Assembly (NCBI RefSeq): GCF_020524545.1
Contig: NZ_JAIVLG010000006.1
Coordinates: 372,001 to 436,000 of the forward strand
Reading direction: 5' to 3'
DNA from: Microbacterium paraoxydans
Lineage (GTDB): Bacteria; Actinomycetota; Actinomycetes; Actinomycetales; Microbacteriaceae
DNA: 64,000 nt
Shown one piece after another: positions 62,911 through 64,000 of this stretch (positions are counted from its first letter, which is position 1; every line of letters begins with the position of its first letter). Under the pieces are notes generated by a model. It had not been told where the DNA came from. It saw nothing but the letters and a program-made list of their open reading frames with translations, and searched no databases. Position numbers and translations under genes: made by a program.

Positions 62911-64000
62911 TGCAGACCATCTACCGACCGGGACAGTGGTACCTGATCGTCATCCCCGGCGCGCTCGTCGCGCTTCCGCCCGATGTCCCCGGCGATGTCG
63001 TCGCCCGGCTCTGGGAGCGGCTGCCGGAGGCGAAGACGCTCGCGACGGTCGTCGATCTCCTGACGACCCAGGCAGGTACGTCCTTCACCTCGTTGCCGTC
63101 ATTCGTCGCCGCGGTCGCCGAGCACGGAGACGTGCGCATCGCCCTCCGTGGTGAGGTCTCGGCGCACGTGACCACTGCGACCGAATCACTGGAACTCTCC
63201 GGCGCGGAGGTCACCACCTGGAACGAGCGCTTCCTCGGCGGCGCGACGAAGGTCGACATCACGGTCGAGACGACGACCGAGGCCGACGGACTCCCCGTGC
63301 AGAGCGGGATCGTGCGGGCGGCTGCGGTGAGCGCCGAACTCGAGCCGAGCGATGCCGATCCGCTCACCGCCGCGCTCGGACCGGCCCCCGTGCTGGCCGG
63401 GACCGCTGCGGCCGTACAGGCGGAGGTGCCGGTGGCCGCAGCTCCCGAACCCGTCGAGCCCGAACCCGAACCCGTCGAGCCCGAGCCCGTCGAATCCGTG
63501 CCCGAACCCGAGCCCGCGCCGGCTCCTGCACCGGTCATCCAGGACGCGTTCCTGCCGCCGACCGAGGTGACGCTCGCGCCGCCCGTCGACGACGACTTCG
63601 ATCAGCTCTGGGGAGCGACCGTGCATTCGGTCGGTGGGGCCGCCGCGGCGCCGGCCCCTGCCCCCGTCGAAGGCGACCACGACGGGGCGACCGTGTCCGC
63701 GGCCGACCTGCGTGCGCTCCGCCAGCAACCTCCGGTCGCCGATGACGTCGCGACGGCCGTGCTCGAGGTGGCCCCGGAGCCGTCCACCGCTTCGGCGGGT
63801 CGTGTGCGTCTCTCCACGGGGCAGGTGGCCGCTCTCGACCGCACGATCATCATCGGGCGACGCCCCCGATCGACCCGTGCGAGCGGTGCGAACCTCCCGC
63901 ATCTGATCGCCGTCGAGAGCCCGCAGCAGGACATCTCGCGCAGTCACCTCGAAGTGCGGCCGGAAGGCGACACCGTCGTGGTCATCGACCTGCACACCAC
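62910..64000 (+). CDS. FHA domain protein, partial (runs off the window)
   Basis: At least 363 codons from the ATG at 62910, open to the window end. The N-terminal domain of about 125 residues (MQTIYRPGQWYLIVIPGALV) is not one I recognise. A linker rich in Pro, Glu and Val follows (EPVEPEPEPVEPEP). The FHA domain begins near residue 310: TIIIGRRPRS, ISRSHLEV, and the start of the next strand at the edge. Likely a cytoplasmic phosphoprotein reader of the same envelope operon. Confidence 0.88.
   Translation, partial: MQTIYRPGQWYLIVIPGALVALPPDVPGDVVARLWERLPEAKTLATVVDLLTTQAGTSFTSLPSFVAAVAEHGDVRIALRGEVSAHVTTATESLELSGAEVTTWNERFLGGATKVDITVETTTEADGLPVQSGIVRAAAVSAELEPSDADPLTAALGPAPVLAGTAAAVQAEVPVAAAPEPVEPEPEPVEPEPVESVPEPEPAPAPAPVIQDAFLPPTEVTLAPPVDDDFDQLWGATVHSVGGAAAAPAPAPVEGDHDGATVSAADLRALRQQPPVADDVATAVLEVAPEPSTASAGRVRLSTGQVAALDRTIIIGRRPRSTRASGANLPHLIAVESPQQDISRSHLEVRPEGDTVVVIDLHT

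Overview
The window is a high-GC, gene-dense actinobacterial chromosome segment. Gene content and style (CUT1 sugar transporters without their own ATPase, frequent ATGA/GTGA overlaps, GTG/TTG starts, an LAxTG sorting signal, an iron box of the DtxR/IdeR type) fit Microbacteriaceae, most likely a Microbacterium or close relative. No rRNA, tRNA, CRISPR array, phage or insertion sequence was seen. This taxonomic call is an inference from gene style, not from a marker gene.

Layout. 1-1093: start of a FAD oxidoreductase (minus strand) and a crcB pair for fluoride export. 1153-6623: LacI-controlled CUT1 sugar operon (binding protein, two permeases, LacI, Gfo/Idh/MocA dehydrogenase). 6731-10540: TetR plus a SwrC/AcrB-type RND pump. 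10611-16667: aldose epimerase, DEAD-box RNA helicase with a long basic N-terminus, YaeQ protein, Rv2578c-type radical SAM protein, D-Ala-D-Ala carboxypeptidase. 16820-17983: acyl-CoA dehydrogenase. 18316-26306: GntR-led operon with a 2-hydroxyacid dehydrogenase, an LsrK-like kinase, a very clear LsrF-like thiolase, a cupin and a CUT1 transporter; this looks like an AI-2/DPD-like or related phosphosugar catabolic locus with a non-Lsr transporter. 26354-27626: a serine hydrolase gene bracketed by two identical 54-bp repeats. 27696-31724: a siderophore-interacting flavoprotein and a complete ECF transporter with an iron box. 31892-35095: secreted subtilase. 35210-38778: TetR/AidB-like pair, pirin, acetyltransferase. 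38988-42558: RecQ and an ArsR/SRPBCC/RibD-C operon. 42570-43136: a gene remnant beside a lower-GC island holding a small secreted orphan. 43360-47000: acyl-CoA oxidase-like protein, Tag glycosylase, GntR. 47107-49896: wall-anchored metallophosphoesterase.

50081-64000 is one tightly packed operon running off the window: a 2024-residue membrane-anchored protein (propeller-like region, about eleven cadherin-like/Ig-like repeats, five FN3 domains), a MoxR ATPase, a DUF58 protein, a transglutaminase-fold membrane protein lacking its catalytic Cys and Asp, an RDD-FHA protein, a PP2C phosphatase and an FHA protein. The combination suggests an envelope structure whose assembly is controlled by Ser/Thr phosphorylation; it is the best candidate here for an uncharacterised system.

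A second theme is regulatory DNA. Recurrent long palindromes (three or more sequence families) sit at gene ends, and well-formed operators are visible next to the LacI, TetR, GntR and ArsR genes.
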